Shown piece after piece: positions 17,283 to 25,435 of a stretch of 56,510 nucleotides of DNA. The position numbers were made by a program, and so were the translations under genes. The stretch is from a virus: positions 1-56,510 of the IMG/VR virus record IMGVR_UViG_3300042549_004468. One strand, given 5' to 3'. Positions within the stretch are counted from its first letter, which is position 1. The number at the start of each line of letters is the position of its first letter. The notes beneath the pieces are model-generated. The model was not told the DNA's origin and did no database searches. It was given only the letters and a program-made list of their open reading frames with translations.

Positions 17283-18031
17283 GGTTTAAATATTTGTGCT
17301 ATGTTTTTAACAAGTTCTTCTTCTTGGTTAATATTTCCTAACCTTTCCTCTCTATCCATACCTTGGTATAGAACTTCTCCTTTTATGTAGTCTATTCCAT
17401 AAGGCTCTCCTGCTATGTAAATATCAAACTCATAGATGTCAGTGCCTTTTTGCTGGTACTCTACTTCTGGTGCTTTGATGTCTATACCAGCTTTGTTAAA
17501 TAACTTTACTAGTTTGTCTTTAATAGATGATGCAGCTAGTTCTTTTAAATTTGCAAGTTTACGAGCTTTTTTGTTTACTTCTGCTAAACGTCTACTTATC
17601 TTTAAGATAGCTTCATTAGTACGTTTCCAATACTTGCTATCATCTAATTTTGATTCTTGTTTTAGTTTAATGCTGTGATCTAGTGATCTTGAGATCTCTC
17701 TAAGCATTTTACTAACTTCTATAATCTTATTGTTAACTTTTTGTACTTCACTTGTATTTGCATCTTCTTTGAAGTTTTTATAACTTACCTCATGCAATTT
17801 AATAAAATGTGGTTTCTTTTTAGAAGCTTTTATTGAGTAAGCATACTCACCTTTTTCTAGGTCAATTGAGTCAGTACCATCACCACCTTGTTTGCCTGTA
17901 AAAGCTGCAGGAGTTGGATATCCTGCAAGACCAGCTGTTGTACTACCTTCTTGTTTTAGCTTGTCAGATTGCTGCTTTACATAAGCCTTTAGTTCTTCCA
18001 GCTCTTCTTTTGTCAGTTTATTACTTAACAT
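17279..18031 (-). CDS. Head-cassette protein of unknown function (250 aa)
   Basis: Lys/Glu-rich. The N-terminal third has a Gly-rich flexible region (GLAGYPTPAAFTGKQGGDGT), the middle is predicted helical (NNKIIEVSKMLREISRSLDH and ISRRLAEVNKKARKLANLKE), and the C-terminal 60 residues look like a small alpha-beta domain (YEFDIYIAGEPYGIDYIKGE). It is translationally coupled to both neighbours: 11-base overlap with the upstream gene and ATGA overlap with the protease. A role in the portal-protease stage of head assembly follows from position only. Confidence 0.7.
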   Translation of the reverse strand: MLSNKLTKEELEELKAYVKQQSDKLKQEGSTTAGLAGYPTPAAFTGKQGGDGTDSIDLEKGEYAYSIKASKKKPHFIKLHEVSYKNFKEDANTSEVQKVNNKIIEVSKMLREISRSLDHSIKLKQESKLDDSKYWKRTNEAILKISRRLAEVNKKARKLANLKELAASSIKDKLVKLFNKAGIDIKAPEVEYQQKGTDIYEFDIYIAGEPYGIDYIKGEVLYQGMDREERLGNINQEEELVKNIAQIFKP

Positions 18032-18878
18032 TTTTTAACTCTTTTAATAGTTCGTGGTAGAGTAATAAAGATAAAACATGATCTTCTTTGATTGTCTTAA
18101 CCTTTTCTAACTTAACAAGCATATTACACACTTCATTTAGTTTGATGGTTGTGACCTTGTCTTTTATCTTTGGTAAAGTTTTTTTAATAGATGCATTTAG
18201 TGATTTACCTTCTAACAATACAAAGTCTTTTAGAGCTGTTGTATTTGATATGTTGTTGATATATTCTTTTAAAATGCTCTTTTGTTTGGTTGATAGATCT
18301 GCATACTTTTCATTAAACTTATCAATCATTAATTTATAAGCTAATAAACGTATTTCACTATCTTGGTTCAAGTAATCCTCAGCTACTGTGGTTTTTCCTT
18401 CACTTAGCTTGTTTTTAGACTTTCTAACCAAATGTTCAAGTATTGTGTAGCGACTCTGTACTACTTCAGATACCTTAGCAACACTCACTCCCTCAAATAC
18501 TCTATAAGTAGATGCATAGATTTTGTACTCACTAATGTTGGTTTTGAAGAAATTAGTCAGGTCATAGTGCTTTTTAATTTCACGAATTAAATTATACTTT
18601 TGCTCTCTTAACTGATTAGCGTCTAGCTTATTGCGCAGTTTAATTACTGTGTTAAGTAAGTAGTTAGCTTTCTCAGTATTGCTATACTTTTCGTTAAGAA
18701 GCGTTTGGTAGAGCATAAGTTCTTTTGCAAGGACTGAGTCAGCTTTAAAAAACTCTTTAATGATAGAAAGAGCTGGCGACTTCTCTACACCCTTGATTGT
18801 GTCTGCTGCAACTTGACGCGACAGTAATTCGAACAGAATTGCCGTGTTCTTAATCTTGGAGTGAGTTGATTTTTTCAT
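18021..18878 (-). CDS. Conserved T4-like head-cassette protein (285 aa)
   Basis: Begins MKKSTHSKIKNTAILFELLS, a start I associate with a protein next to the portal gene in marine T4-like phages; function unknown. The protein is basic and almost entirely helical, with no cysteine pattern or membrane segment. It sits 34 bases after the portal stop and has a variant TATTTATT box 13 bases upstream. It may be a prohead core or initiator component; evidence for that is position alone. Confidence 0.7.
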   Translation of the reverse strand: MKKSTHSKIKNTAILFELLSRQVAADTIKGVEKSPALSIIKEFFKADSVLAKELMLYQTLLNEKYSNTEKANYLLNTVIKLRNKLDANQLREQKYNLIREIKKHYDLTNFFKTNISEYKIYASTYRVFEGVSVAKVSEVVQSRYTILEHLVRKSKNKLSEGKTTVAEDYLNQDSEIRLLAYKLMIDKFNEKYADLSTKQKSILKEYINNISNTTALKDFVLLEGKSLNASIKKTLPKIKDKVTTIKLNEVCNMLVKLEKVKTIKEDHVLSLLLYHELLKELKNVK

Positions 18879-18891
18879 TTAGTTATCTGAT

Positions 18892-18900
18892 AATAAATAT
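18892..18900 (-). promoter_or_regulatory. Variant TATTTATT box upstream of the 285-aa gene
   Basis: Coding strand ATATTTATT, one mismatch from the common box, 13 bases before the ATG in a 33-base gap. Weaker candidate than the other copies. Confidence 0.35.
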
Positions 18901-18911
18901 GCTCGTTTTTC

Positions 18912-20777
18912 TTATTCCTCTGGTAAGATGTTACTTTCATCCAACAAACTAGAAGATTCTTGTATGTTTTCTTTTTCAAAAGTCTCGTTTAAAGCTTTTT
19001 TCTTTGCAGTACGCAAACCTTTCATACTATTTAATAAACTTCCATAAGCATCTAAACTGTTCTTTGAACCTTCATATACTTTTCTATTAGTCTTATTGCC
19101 TAATGGATCCCATCCTAGCGGATGTTCATGAGTGCCATGTGTTCCAGGTTCAGTTGGTCTTCCAGCTCCTGGCCAGCCTTTCGGAGGCATTTCGTTAGAT
19201 TTTTCATCATATCCTCTTGGAACACCACCATCACCCTTGTATAGAGAAGCAATATCGTGAGCAGTACCAAATGATTGACCTGTTTTTATAGGGTCATTAC
19301 CTTCTGTTTTAATTTGTTCTAATCTAAATGCTGTCTTAGCATCTTCAATAATTTTATTTTGTTCTTCAAGATATTGCTCTTCTGATAAGTTGAATAAATT
19401 TTCGTAGATCCATGGTTTGCTAAATAAAGCTTTTTCTACCATATCACCTGCTAAGGTTACTTTACTTGTCCACAATTCAACTTTCTCTTTCTCATATACT
19501 GAGGATGGAGCAGTTAAACTTAAACTAAAATCAACTAGGTCTTCATCTGTGAAGCCTTGTGCATACAAGTGTACAATACCTATTTTATACAGCTCAGATG
19601 CAATAATTCTCTGTACACGTTCGATCGTTCTTGCAAAACGAAAATCTTGTGATGCTAGAGTAGCTTTACCTGAGGTATCTTCTTCGTAGCCCAAATAAGC
19701 TTTTGGTATTTTGAGCGATCCTAGTAATCTATTTTTTAGATAGTCAATATCCTGAATGCTGTCAAAGTTAATGCCTGCTAAAGTGTCAATTGAAGTGCCA
19801 CTCTCAGTACCACGTACTGGAAGATAGAAGTCTTCAAGTAGGTTTTGCATGTTGTACTTTAGGTTATAATCTCCAGTTGTAGGATCCATGTAAGGAACCT
19901 TTTTCATTTTGCTTACCATACCTTCCATGAAAGCATCTACTTCATTAGGTGGTATGTTACCAATATCAATTTTAAAAACACGTTTGTCTGGAGCTCTCAT
20001 GATACGATGGATTAGCATCGCATCTTCCATTAGTGTGATTTGTTTCCAAACCTTTCTAGTCGGTTCAATAAGAGCACGTCCATAAGGTAGGAAGTTTGTA
20101 TCTGTTAGTAAACGAAAGTGAGCAATCTCATAATTGTCATAAGTTTGAGCAGTTTCGTTTGTAGAAGCTACGTGTGACTTTGAAGACAGTGCTGTGTAAT
20201 CTCTTTTGAATCGAACCCTTTGTGGATTCTCAGGATCAAAGTTCTCTTCTCTGATCATTTCATAAGGAGATATTGGATCAATACCAGTTACACCATAACC
20301 TTCTGCTATGTGCATGTGTAAGAAGAAATCACCATATTTTACTGTGTTTCTGATCCATGGCCATAAGTTGAATTCAACATTCATTATATCATAGAAAAGA
20401 TTGTGCAATACTTTTTGCACTTTTGGATTGCTTGTTTTAATTGTAAGAACATCACCAAACTCATTCTTAGCTGTACACTCATCGGCATAGATATCTAATG
20501 CAGATGATATGATACTATCAGTATCCATTGCTTCATAATCACGAAACAATTCTAAACGAGTGTATAGTTGTAGTTGTCCTGCTGAATAAGAGTATCCTGG
20601 AATAGCTGAGAATAGTCTAGAAAACCTATCTACTCTACGATTAGTTGCGATATTACCATCCGATTGGACATGCTCTATATCAACAACCTTTATTTGATCT
20701 CCACCTACATTACGAATGATTACATCCGTACTGAATAGTTTACGTAATCTGCTAAATAAAGTTGTATTTTCTGCCAT
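18912..20777 (-). CDS. 20: Portal vertex protein, gp20-like (621 aa)
   Basis: T4-type portal. Recognisable segments are LELFRDYEAMDTDSIISSAL with DIYADECT, VKYGDFFLHM, the IAHFRLLTDTNFLPYGRALI region with EPTRKVWKQITLMEDAMLIH and RIMRAPDKRVFKIDIGN, and PKAYLGYEEDTSGKATLASQ. It forms the dodecameric ring at one head vertex through which DNA is packaged by the terminase. Length is near that of T4 gp20 (524) plus a C-terminal tail of about 80 residues rich in Gly/Pro then charged residues. It follows the terminase gene, with a TATTTATA box 14 bases before the ATG. Confidence 0.95.
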   Translation of the reverse strand: MAENTTLFSRLRKLFSTDVIIRNVGGDQIKVVDIEHVQSDGNIATNRRVDRFSRLFSAIPGYSYSAGQLQLYTRLELFRDYEAMDTDSIISSALDIYADECTAKNEFGDVLTIKTSNPKVQKVLHNLFYDIMNVEFNLWPWIRNTVKYGDFFLHMHIAEGYGVTGIDPISPYEMIREENFDPENPQRVRFKRDYTALSSKSHVASTNETAQTYDNYEIAHFRLLTDTNFLPYGRALIEPTRKVWKQITLMEDAMLIHRIMRAPDKRVFKIDIGNIPPNEVDAFMEGMVSKMKKVPYMDPTTGDYNLKYNMQNLLEDFYLPVRGTESGTSIDTLAGINFDSIQDIDYLKNRLLGSLKIPKAYLGYEEDTSGKATLASQDFRFARTIERVQRIIASELYKIGIVHLYAQGFTDEDLVDFSLSLTAPSSVYEKEKVELWTSKVTLAGDMVEKALFSKPWIYENLFNLSEEQYLEEQNKIIEDAKTAFRLEQIKTEGNDPIKTGQSFGTAHDIASLYKGDGGVPRGYDEKSNEMPPKGWPGAGRPTEPGTHGTHEHPLGWDPLGNKTNRKVYEGSKNSLDAYGSLLNSMKGLRTAKKKALNETFEKENIQESSSLLDESNILPEE

Positions 20778-20791
20778 TGTGTCTTATTATA

Positions 20792-20800
20792 TATAAATAG
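20792..20800 (-). promoter_or_regulatory. TATTTATA box upstream of the portal gene
   Basis: Coding strand CTATTTATATATAA, one of the best extended copies, 14 bases before the portal ATG in the 31-base gap after the terminase gene. Confidence 0.5.
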
Positions 20801-20808
20801 TCCTGTTA

Positions 20809-22383
20809 TCAAAGAAGCCAATTAATATCTTCACTATTACCATCAGGCAAATGCATTTTATATGGATCACTTTGTGTAGTCGGTCGATTATAGATAGTTA
20901 CTGTAGACTTTATATTTGCTACTGCCATTCTATTTAATTCAATACCAGCTTGTCTTAATTTAAGTGCTGTATCTCTAACCCACAATCCTTCACAAAAACT
21001 CATAATCAAATCGTCATTATATCCTGATGCTGCTTCTGCTCTTGCATTTCTCCAAATAAAGACATAAAGCTCTTCTAATAACCTCTTACTTCTAATAATA
21101 CAGCTTTTTTCACGTATATACAACTCCATCTTACTAATTGCAAGTGGTCTGGTTTTTTGACTCATTGTAAATCCTGCAACCATGTCTGACTTGTTTGTTA
21201 AGTCATATCCCTTTGTTAAGAATCTATCTGAATCCAATACATCGTTCTTGTAAGTGTAGTATAGGTTTCTATAGCTCCTATCAATAACTTGTTGTATTGT
21301 AGCCCATCCCACATTAGCATTCTCTATAACAAGCAATGCATCGTTGTATTCGGTTCCTACAGCTACTAACATGTTACCATAATCCTTTGTTCCAATTTGT
21401 CCTCTATACTCAGCAACTTGTCTGCAAGATTCAACATCAATAACATGAAATGCAGAATTGTCACTACCATCTCCACGAGCAACGTCAGCTGCAACAATAT
21501 AGTTCTTTGTATAATCTGGCACTTCCCAAACCCATAGATTTCCATCAAAGCCTCTTTTTTCAATTGGCTCTTGTGCATAGGTTTGCATGTAATACGTAAT
21601 AAGTTCTGGTGATACTACTGTATTACCTGATGTGGAGAAGTCACAGTCACATTCTTGTGCTGCAAGTCTTATACCTAATTCCTCATCTTGTCTGTCTCTC
21701 CAAGTTTGATCTCTATCAGGATGTACTTGCCAAGGTAGTCGTTTTGTTTTAAACTTGTTCTCTCCTGCTTCTGCTTTAACCCAAGTCTTATGAAAAAAGT
21801 TACCAGTTCCATTTGGAGTTGATAATATGATACCTTGACCACCAGTATTTAGTGTTTGTTGTAGTGATGCCCAAAGTTCTTCTGCTCCTTCAACGAAAGC
21901 AGCTTCGTCAATAACTACCATTGATAACGCTTCTGAACGTCCTGATGTTCCTGTACTTGCTACTGCCTTGATCTGAGATCCGTTTGATAATCTCATCGAT
22001 AGCTTGTTACTCTCTGTTGTTTTTAGTTTAAGCCAACTTGGTAAATTATCAAACATCACCCTAACCTTTGTTACAAGATTTTTAGATGTGTTTTGATCTA
22101 TCGCTACTACTAATACGTTTTTATCACTGTGGAATAAAATCATCCACAAAGCATATCCTCCAACTAAGGTTGATATACCTAACTGACGAGACTTTAGGAT
22201 AACCATCCTATCATTCTCTTGAAAATCTTCTAAAGTATCTTCTTGGTATGGGTATAGATGAAATGGAACTTTTCCTTTAGTAGGATGTTGAATCATACAA
22301 TACTTCTTCATGAAGTAGGATGCTGATTTAGCACATTTAACGTACTCTTCCTTGATTATGTCTTTAAGACTCTTCTCAGCCAT
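20809..22383 (-). CDS. 17: Terminase large subunit, gp17-like (524 aa)
   Basis: DNA-packaging motor. ATPase domain: Walker A-like SRQLGIST at residues 65-72, Walker B VVIDEAAF with D159-E160, and coupling motif STPNGTGNFF. RNase H-like nuclease domain: Asp300 in AADVARGDGSDNSAF, Glu in VIENANVGW at about 353, and the Asp pair in YNDDLIMSF at about 456. All catalytic positions are present. The arginine-glutamine P-loop is of the T4/SPP1 type. Slightly shorter than T4 gp17 (610). The small terminase subunit was not identified among the neighbours. Confidence 0.96.
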   Translation of the reverse strand: MAEKSLKDIIKEEYVKCAKSASYFMKKYCMIQHPTKGKVPFHLYPYQEDTLEDFQENDRMVILKSRQLGISTLVGGYALWMILFHSDKNVLVVAIDQNTSKNLVTKVRVMFDNLPSWLKLKTTESNKLSMRLSNGSQIKAVASTGTSGRSEALSMVVIDEAAFVEGAEELWASLQQTLNTGGQGIILSTPNGTGNFFHKTWVKAEAGENKFKTKRLPWQVHPDRDQTWRDRQDEELGIRLAAQECDCDFSTSGNTVVSPELITYYMQTYAQEPIEKRGFDGNLWVWEVPDYTKNYIVAADVARGDGSDNSAFHVIDVESCRQVAEYRGQIGTKDYGNMLVAVGTEYNDALLVIENANVGWATIQQVIDRSYRNLYYTYKNDVLDSDRFLTKGYDLTNKSDMVAGFTMSQKTRPLAISKMELYIREKSCIIRSKRLLEELYVFIWRNARAEAASGYNDDLIMSFCEGLWVRDTALKLRQAGIELNRMAVANIKSTVTIYNRPTTQSDPYKMHLPDGNSEDINWLL

Positions 22384-22398
22384 ATGTAACCTGTTTTA

Positions 22399-22818
22399 TT
22401 AGCGAACTAGCAAACTCGTTGCTACTCCTGCTATTGCTATTCCGGTAACTATTTTAATTACCCTTTTTTGTTTTTTCTTGAGCTTTTTATTATCTTGCTC
22501 TAGTCCTGTAACGATACTTTTGTATTGTGTTTCTTTGTCTTTGTATAAATCAATTTGTGCTGTGTAGTTTGCTACTTTAGCTACATACGCATTGATCAGT
22601 CTCTGATTAGTAGAGTTTTTTTCTTCTAGTTGTTCAACTAAGATTTTTGTCTCAGTTAACTCGGTTCGTGCTGAATCACCTCTTAATAAATCCTTTGCTA
22701 TCTTTTTTACAACACTGTCTGGAAAGCAGTGCATTTGCGTTTTACTTGTACCTGTCTGTGAAAAAGTTGCCAAGCTCATCATGAGTAGCATTGTCAATAG
22801 CTTTAATCTTGTTGCCAT
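22399..22818 (-). CDS. Secreted protein with C-terminal membrane helix, possible spanin partner (139 aa)
   Basis: A signal-peptide-like N-terminus (ATRLKLLTMLLMMSLATFS, cleavage probably soon after residue 20), a single CFP motif at residue 31, a coiled-coil middle (NYTAQIDLYKDKETQYKSIV) with a Lys-rich stretch, and a C-terminal hydrophobic helix (IVTGIAIAGVATSLLV). Its start lies 77 bases inside the upstream membrane-anchored gene in another frame. Overlapping TM-coiled-coil plus secreted genes recall Rz/Rz1 spanin pairs and comparable pairs in Bacteroidetes phages. No lipobox is seen, so a classical outer-membrane lipoprotein spanin is not supported. Confidence 0.5.
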   Translation of the reverse strand: MATRLKLLTMLLMMSLATFSQTGTSKTQMHCFPDSVVKKIAKDLLRGDSARTELTETKILVEQLEEKNSTNQRLINAYVAKVANYTAQIDLYKDKETQYKSIVTGLEQDNKKLKKKQKRVIKIVTGIAIAGVATSLLVR

Positions 22819-23095
22819 ATTGGTTTTGAATTTGTGTTATTCTGTTTTTTGTTGAGTCAATTTGTTGATCAGCAATAACTAGATCGTGTTTATAGCACTC
22901 AATTAAACTATCTTGAATTAGTTGTTCTTTTTCTAGTGCACTGATTAAGGTTGTTAAGCTGTCAATCTGACTCTTTTCTTTAGCATACGGATCTACATCA
23001 GATCCTCTCGTTGACATAAACAAGTAACCAGTCAACACAAGTATGGTGATGAATATGGTAAGCAACAATCCTGTTGTTAATTTGCTTATTGTCAT
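22742..23095 (-). CDS. Membrane-anchored coiled-coil protein, possible i-spanin (117 aa)
   Basis: One N-terminal transmembrane helix (about residues 7-27, LLLTIFITILVLTGYLF) followed by a long periplasm-facing coiled coil (LTTLISALEKEQLIQDSLIE, ADQQIDSTKNRITQIQNQYG) and a C-terminal DELGNFFTDRY. This matches the build of inner-membrane spanins that help disrupt the envelope at lysis. The next gene starts inside its 3' end by 77 bases. No endolysin or holin was found in the window, so the assignment rests on topology and the overlap. Confidence 0.5.
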   Translation of the reverse strand: MTISKLTTGLLLTIFITILVLTGYLFMSTRGSDVDPYAKEKSQIDSLTTLISALEKEQLIQDSLIECYKHDLVIADQQIDSTKNRITQIQNQYGNKIKAIDNATHDELGNFFTDRYK

Positions 23096-23107
23096 AACTA
23101 CGTTTTA

Positions 23108-23344
23108 TTAGTTCTCCTCTTTAGCCTTGTAGTTGTTATCTACATAGTCAAAGAATTCTTTTTTCTTTGCTGGATCTTTAAAATCTGCTGGTGAGCTGAT
23201 TTTAAATTTATCCATAGCTTTTTTAAAAAACTCTTGATAAGCTGTGTCTTCTTTAAGACGCTTTACAATCATTTTAGTTTTGTTTTCGTTTAAAGCTTTT
23301 TTAACTTCTTCACGAATTGCTTTTCTTAGATTAGCTGTTTTCAT
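23108..23344 (-). CDS. Small basic protein with IRE-type N-terminus (78 aa)
   Basis: Lys-rich helical protein. The N-terminus MKTANLRKAIREEVKKALNE contains IRE and LNE, both fitting the (L/I)xE prohead protease pattern, and resembles that of the 140-residue protein (VIREEVRTVVKEEL). The rest (LKEDTAYQEFFKKAMDKFKI) ends in an acidic tail. Shares one base with the stop of the upstream 111-residue gene. Candidate capsid-internal protein; no named family recognised. Confidence 0.6.
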   Translation of the reverse strand: MKTANLRKAIREEVKKALNENKTKMIVKRLKEDTAYQEFFKKAMDKFKISSPADFKDPAKKKEFFDYVDNNYKAKEEN

Positions 23345-23679
23345 TAGTGCACAATGTTTGTTCTGATTGTTTTCAGAATGTTTAATTTTTGCTCACTTGA
23401 GGCTGCAAACTGTTCGATTACAGTAGATAGCATTTCTACTAACTCTTCTGTACCTACCTCAGCACCACTATCTTTTAGCTTCCTGATGTAGTACCTAGTT
23501 ATCCCTTCTAGTTTTGGATTCAATCCTTGCTCTTCTTCAGGCTCTTCTTCAGGTTCAGGTTGCTCTTCTTGTTCCGGAGCTTCTTGCTCTTCTTCAGCTT
23601 CTAATAACTTAACAATTTCTTTTCTAAGCATTAAGCGTAGAGCGTTTTCGTTTATTTCAGATTTTCTAGTAGTTTTCAT
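23344..23679 (-). CDS. Small acidic protein, possible head-internal (111 aa)
   Basis: Starts MKTTRKSEINENALRLMLRK, then EIVKLLEAEEE with an LLE tripeptide, a 30-residue Glu/Pro-rich linker, and a C-terminal domain (ITRYYIRKLKDSGAEVGTEE) that is helical. The layout of short helix, LxE, acidic linker and small domain parallels its neighbours. It starts two bases after the stop of the 135-residue gene. Function not recognised. Confidence 0.6.
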   Translation of the reverse strand: MKTTRKSEINENALRLMLRKEIVKLLEAEEEQEAPEQEEQPEPEEEPEEEQGLNPKLEGITRYYIRKLKDSGAEVGTEELVEMLSTVIEQFAASSEQKLNILKTIRTNIVH

Positions 23680-23681
23680 TT

Positions 23682-24089
23682 TTATTTCTCAGTTAATTTC
23701 ATAAAATTAGTTGTCTTGGCATCAAAGTTTTTCTTGTCTTTGTTGTCAAACATAATACGTTCAATTTGACCATCCTTTTGCTTCATTAAACAAACAGTTG
23801 CATCAAATTTTTCAAGACCAGTCAGTGTATACACAACACCAAATACTGCATATTTCTCAGTCACTTTTGCATATAGCTTAGCGTCTGCTATAATTAAGTC
23901 TAGCATGCCAAAATCAGTAAGGTCAGCTACAAAGATGCTTTCTTCGCTTTTTACACCTAAGAATTTAAACATTGGTTTGTATCCATGAGCTGCTTGAAAT
24001 TCACGGAAATAGGGGATTGCCATTAATTCTGGAGTTGATTGCTCTTCTTGAGCATATTCTCTTAGTGGCATTAGGTTTATTAGTTTCAT
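23682..24089 (-). CDS. Small protein with MKLxNLxPLxE N-terminus (135 aa)
   Basis: The first residues, MKLINLMPLREYAQEE, parallel those of the next upstream gene (MKLVNLIPLKEVDQD), both ending in LxE. The body is a compact alpha-beta domain (FREFQAAHGYKPMFKFLGVK, VFGVVYTLTGLEKFDATVCL) not recognised. Shared N-termini on otherwise different proteins point to a targeting peptide; in T4, comparable ten-residue sequences send internal proteins into the prohead before gp21 cuts after (L/I)xE. The capsid role is therefore an inference. Confidence 0.65.
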   Translation of the reverse strand: MKLINLMPLREYAQEEQSTPELMAIPYFREFQAAHGYKPMFKFLGVKSEESIFVADLTDFGMLDLIIADAKLYAKVTEKYAVFGVVYTLTGLEKFDATVCLMKQKDGQIERIMFDNKDKKNFDAKTTNFMKLTEK

Positions 24090-24090
24090 T

Positions 24091-24282
24091 TTATTCGTGT
24101 TTTTTTAACTCTGTATATAATCCATCATATAACTTTTTTACTCGCATGAAATCAGCGTCCTCTAAAGTGTCTGATAACCTGTCCATATATTTTTTTATTT
24201 CAGGAGATGCTAGTAGTGATAGAAGATTAGACGTTGGGTCTTGATCAACTTCTTTCAATGGTATTAGGTTTACTAGTTTCAT
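24091..24282 (-). CDS. Short protein with MKLxNLxPLxE N-terminus (63 aa)
   Basis: I place the start at ATG 24282..24280 rather than an earlier in-frame ATG at 24366 inside the upstream gene, because the peptide then begins MKLVNLIPLKEVDQD, matching its neighbour, and lies 19 bases after the upstream stop. The remaining 50 residues are helical and charged (SPEIKKYMDRLSDTLEDADF). It ends one base before the 135-residue start. Candidate capsid-targeted small protein. Confidence 0.6.
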   Translation of the reverse strand: MKLVNLIPLKEVDQDPTSNLLSLLASPEIKKYMDRLSDTLEDADFMRVKKLYDGLYTELKKHE

Positions 24283-24301
24283 AGTCTGTTTTATATAATT
24301 A

Positions 24302-24826
24302 TTACGCTTTAGGCTCAAACCAATCACTACACCATTTACTTGGATCGTTAATTGGATAACCATCATTATCTGTTAATGTCATAGAACCTTTTAAATTTAC
24401 ATAATTTGAATTTGAACATTTATGTATATCAAAATCTTTTATGTAGTATTTGCAAACTTGACAGCTAAAGCCATCCTGACTATACATATATGGAATATGC
24501 TTTTCTAAGCTCTCTTTTATTAAGTCTGCTAATTTTATTACACCTTCTTTTGCATTTATTTTTTTAGCAGCTGCTACTGCTTTGTTATATGCTTCTGAGC
24601 CTTTAGGAGCTGGTTTTTCACCACGAGCTTGTTTAGCCCGTATGTTTGCCCATAATCCTTTTGATTCCTCATCAATTGGCTCCAAACCTTCTTTTGCATT
24701 AATATGCAAAGCAGCTAAATACTTTCTCAAGGCTTCTTTATTGCCAGCAGTATGACCTACTAACTTTCCAGTGTCTTTCTTATACACTGCATACTTGTCT
24801 CCTTGTTTTTTAACTTTGTATGGCAT
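24302..24826 (-). CDS. Modular small protein with Cys cluster (174 aa)
   Basis: Three parts are visible. Residues 1-45 (YKVKKQGDKYAVYKKDTGKL, then AGNKEALRKYLAALH) form a small domain of a type seen in many phage proteins. Residues 50-95 (KGLWANIRAKQARGEKPAPK) are a second short module common in phage head-related proteins. After VIKLADLIKESLEK comes a Cys-rich tail with CQVCKYY, HKCS and KWCSDWF, probably a zinc or metal site. NAKEG occurs twice at the module joints. The fusion of modules suggests a domain-shuffled accessory protein; enzymatic function is not apparent. Confidence 0.65.
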   Translation of the reverse strand: MPYKVKKQGDKYAVYKKDTGKLVGHTAGNKEALRKYLAALHINAKEGLEPIDEESKGLWANIRAKQARGEKPAPKGSEAYNKAVAAAKKINAKEGVIKLADLIKESLEKHIPYMYSQDGFSCQVCKYYIKDFDIHKCSNSNYVNLKGSMTLTDNDGYPINDPSKWCSDWFEPKA

Positions 24827-24827
24827 G

Positions 24828-25433
24828 TTATGATTCTAAATGACTTGATAATACTCCAGCAATTCCAGTAGCGTAATTAGATAAATGATGTGTATCTTCT
24901 GATGTTAGTTTTGTTTTTTTCTTTGTGAAATCCAAACCTAATGAACCGATAAATTTACCTTCAAAGCTTTTAATTGCAAATATGTAACTTGATTTGCATC
25001 CAGTGTCTTCTGCTATATACTTTAATCCGTGAGTAGATATTGTTTCATCCTTATAGTCCGGTATTTCAATTATATCATGCTCTAATAGGTAGTTTATTGA
25101 TTTGCTAAATAAGTTTACAGGAATGTTTTGAAAGTTGTTTTGTACAGATCCTACTCCAATATTCACTGTCTCGTATATAAGACTGAACTTAGCTATTGAC
25201 TTTCCAGTTGGATAAAAGTGACCACCATTGTGAAATTGCGTTATCCAAACTCGATCAGCTTCATATTCGTTTTTAATAGAATCTAACTTGTCCATTACTT
25301 TTTCACTAGTCTGTAGTGCTTCAGTAAGCATGTCTGGTTTTTTCTTACTTTTCTCTATACGATGCTTGAAAAAGAGTACCGCTATTGGTCCTGCTAATCC
25401 TGTTATAAATGATGCTATTACTTCTGGTTGCAT
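24828..25433 (-). CDS. Membrane-anchored GAF-like protein (201 aa)
   Basis: An N-terminal hydrophobic segment (FITGLAGPIAVLFFKHR, residues 9-25) is followed by a short coiled coil and a GAF-like domain beginning WITQFHNGGHFYPTGKS and continuing to GSLGLDFTKKKTKLTSEDTH. Such TM-GAF proteins occur in various phages with unknown role; a sensory or membrane-associated lysis function has been only guessed. It starts two bases after the stop of the zinc-ribbon gene. The domain call rests on pattern recognition. Confidence 0.6.
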   Translation of the reverse strand: MQPEVIASFITGLAGPIAVLFFKHRIEKSKKKPDMLTEALQTSEKVMDKLDSIKNEYEADRVWITQFHNGGHFYPTGKSIAKFSLIYETVNIGVGSVQNNFQNIPVNLFSKSINYLLEHDIIEIPDYKDETISTHGLKYIAEDTGCKSSYIFAIKSFEGKFIGSLGLDFTKKKTKLTSEDTHHLSNYATGIAGVLSSHLES

Positions 25434-25435
25434 AA

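Noticed and set aside
24091-24366. 91-residue version of the short MKLVNL protein
   Set aside because: Would overlap the upstream gene by 65 bases; the internal ATG at 24282 gives the N-terminus shared with the neighbour.
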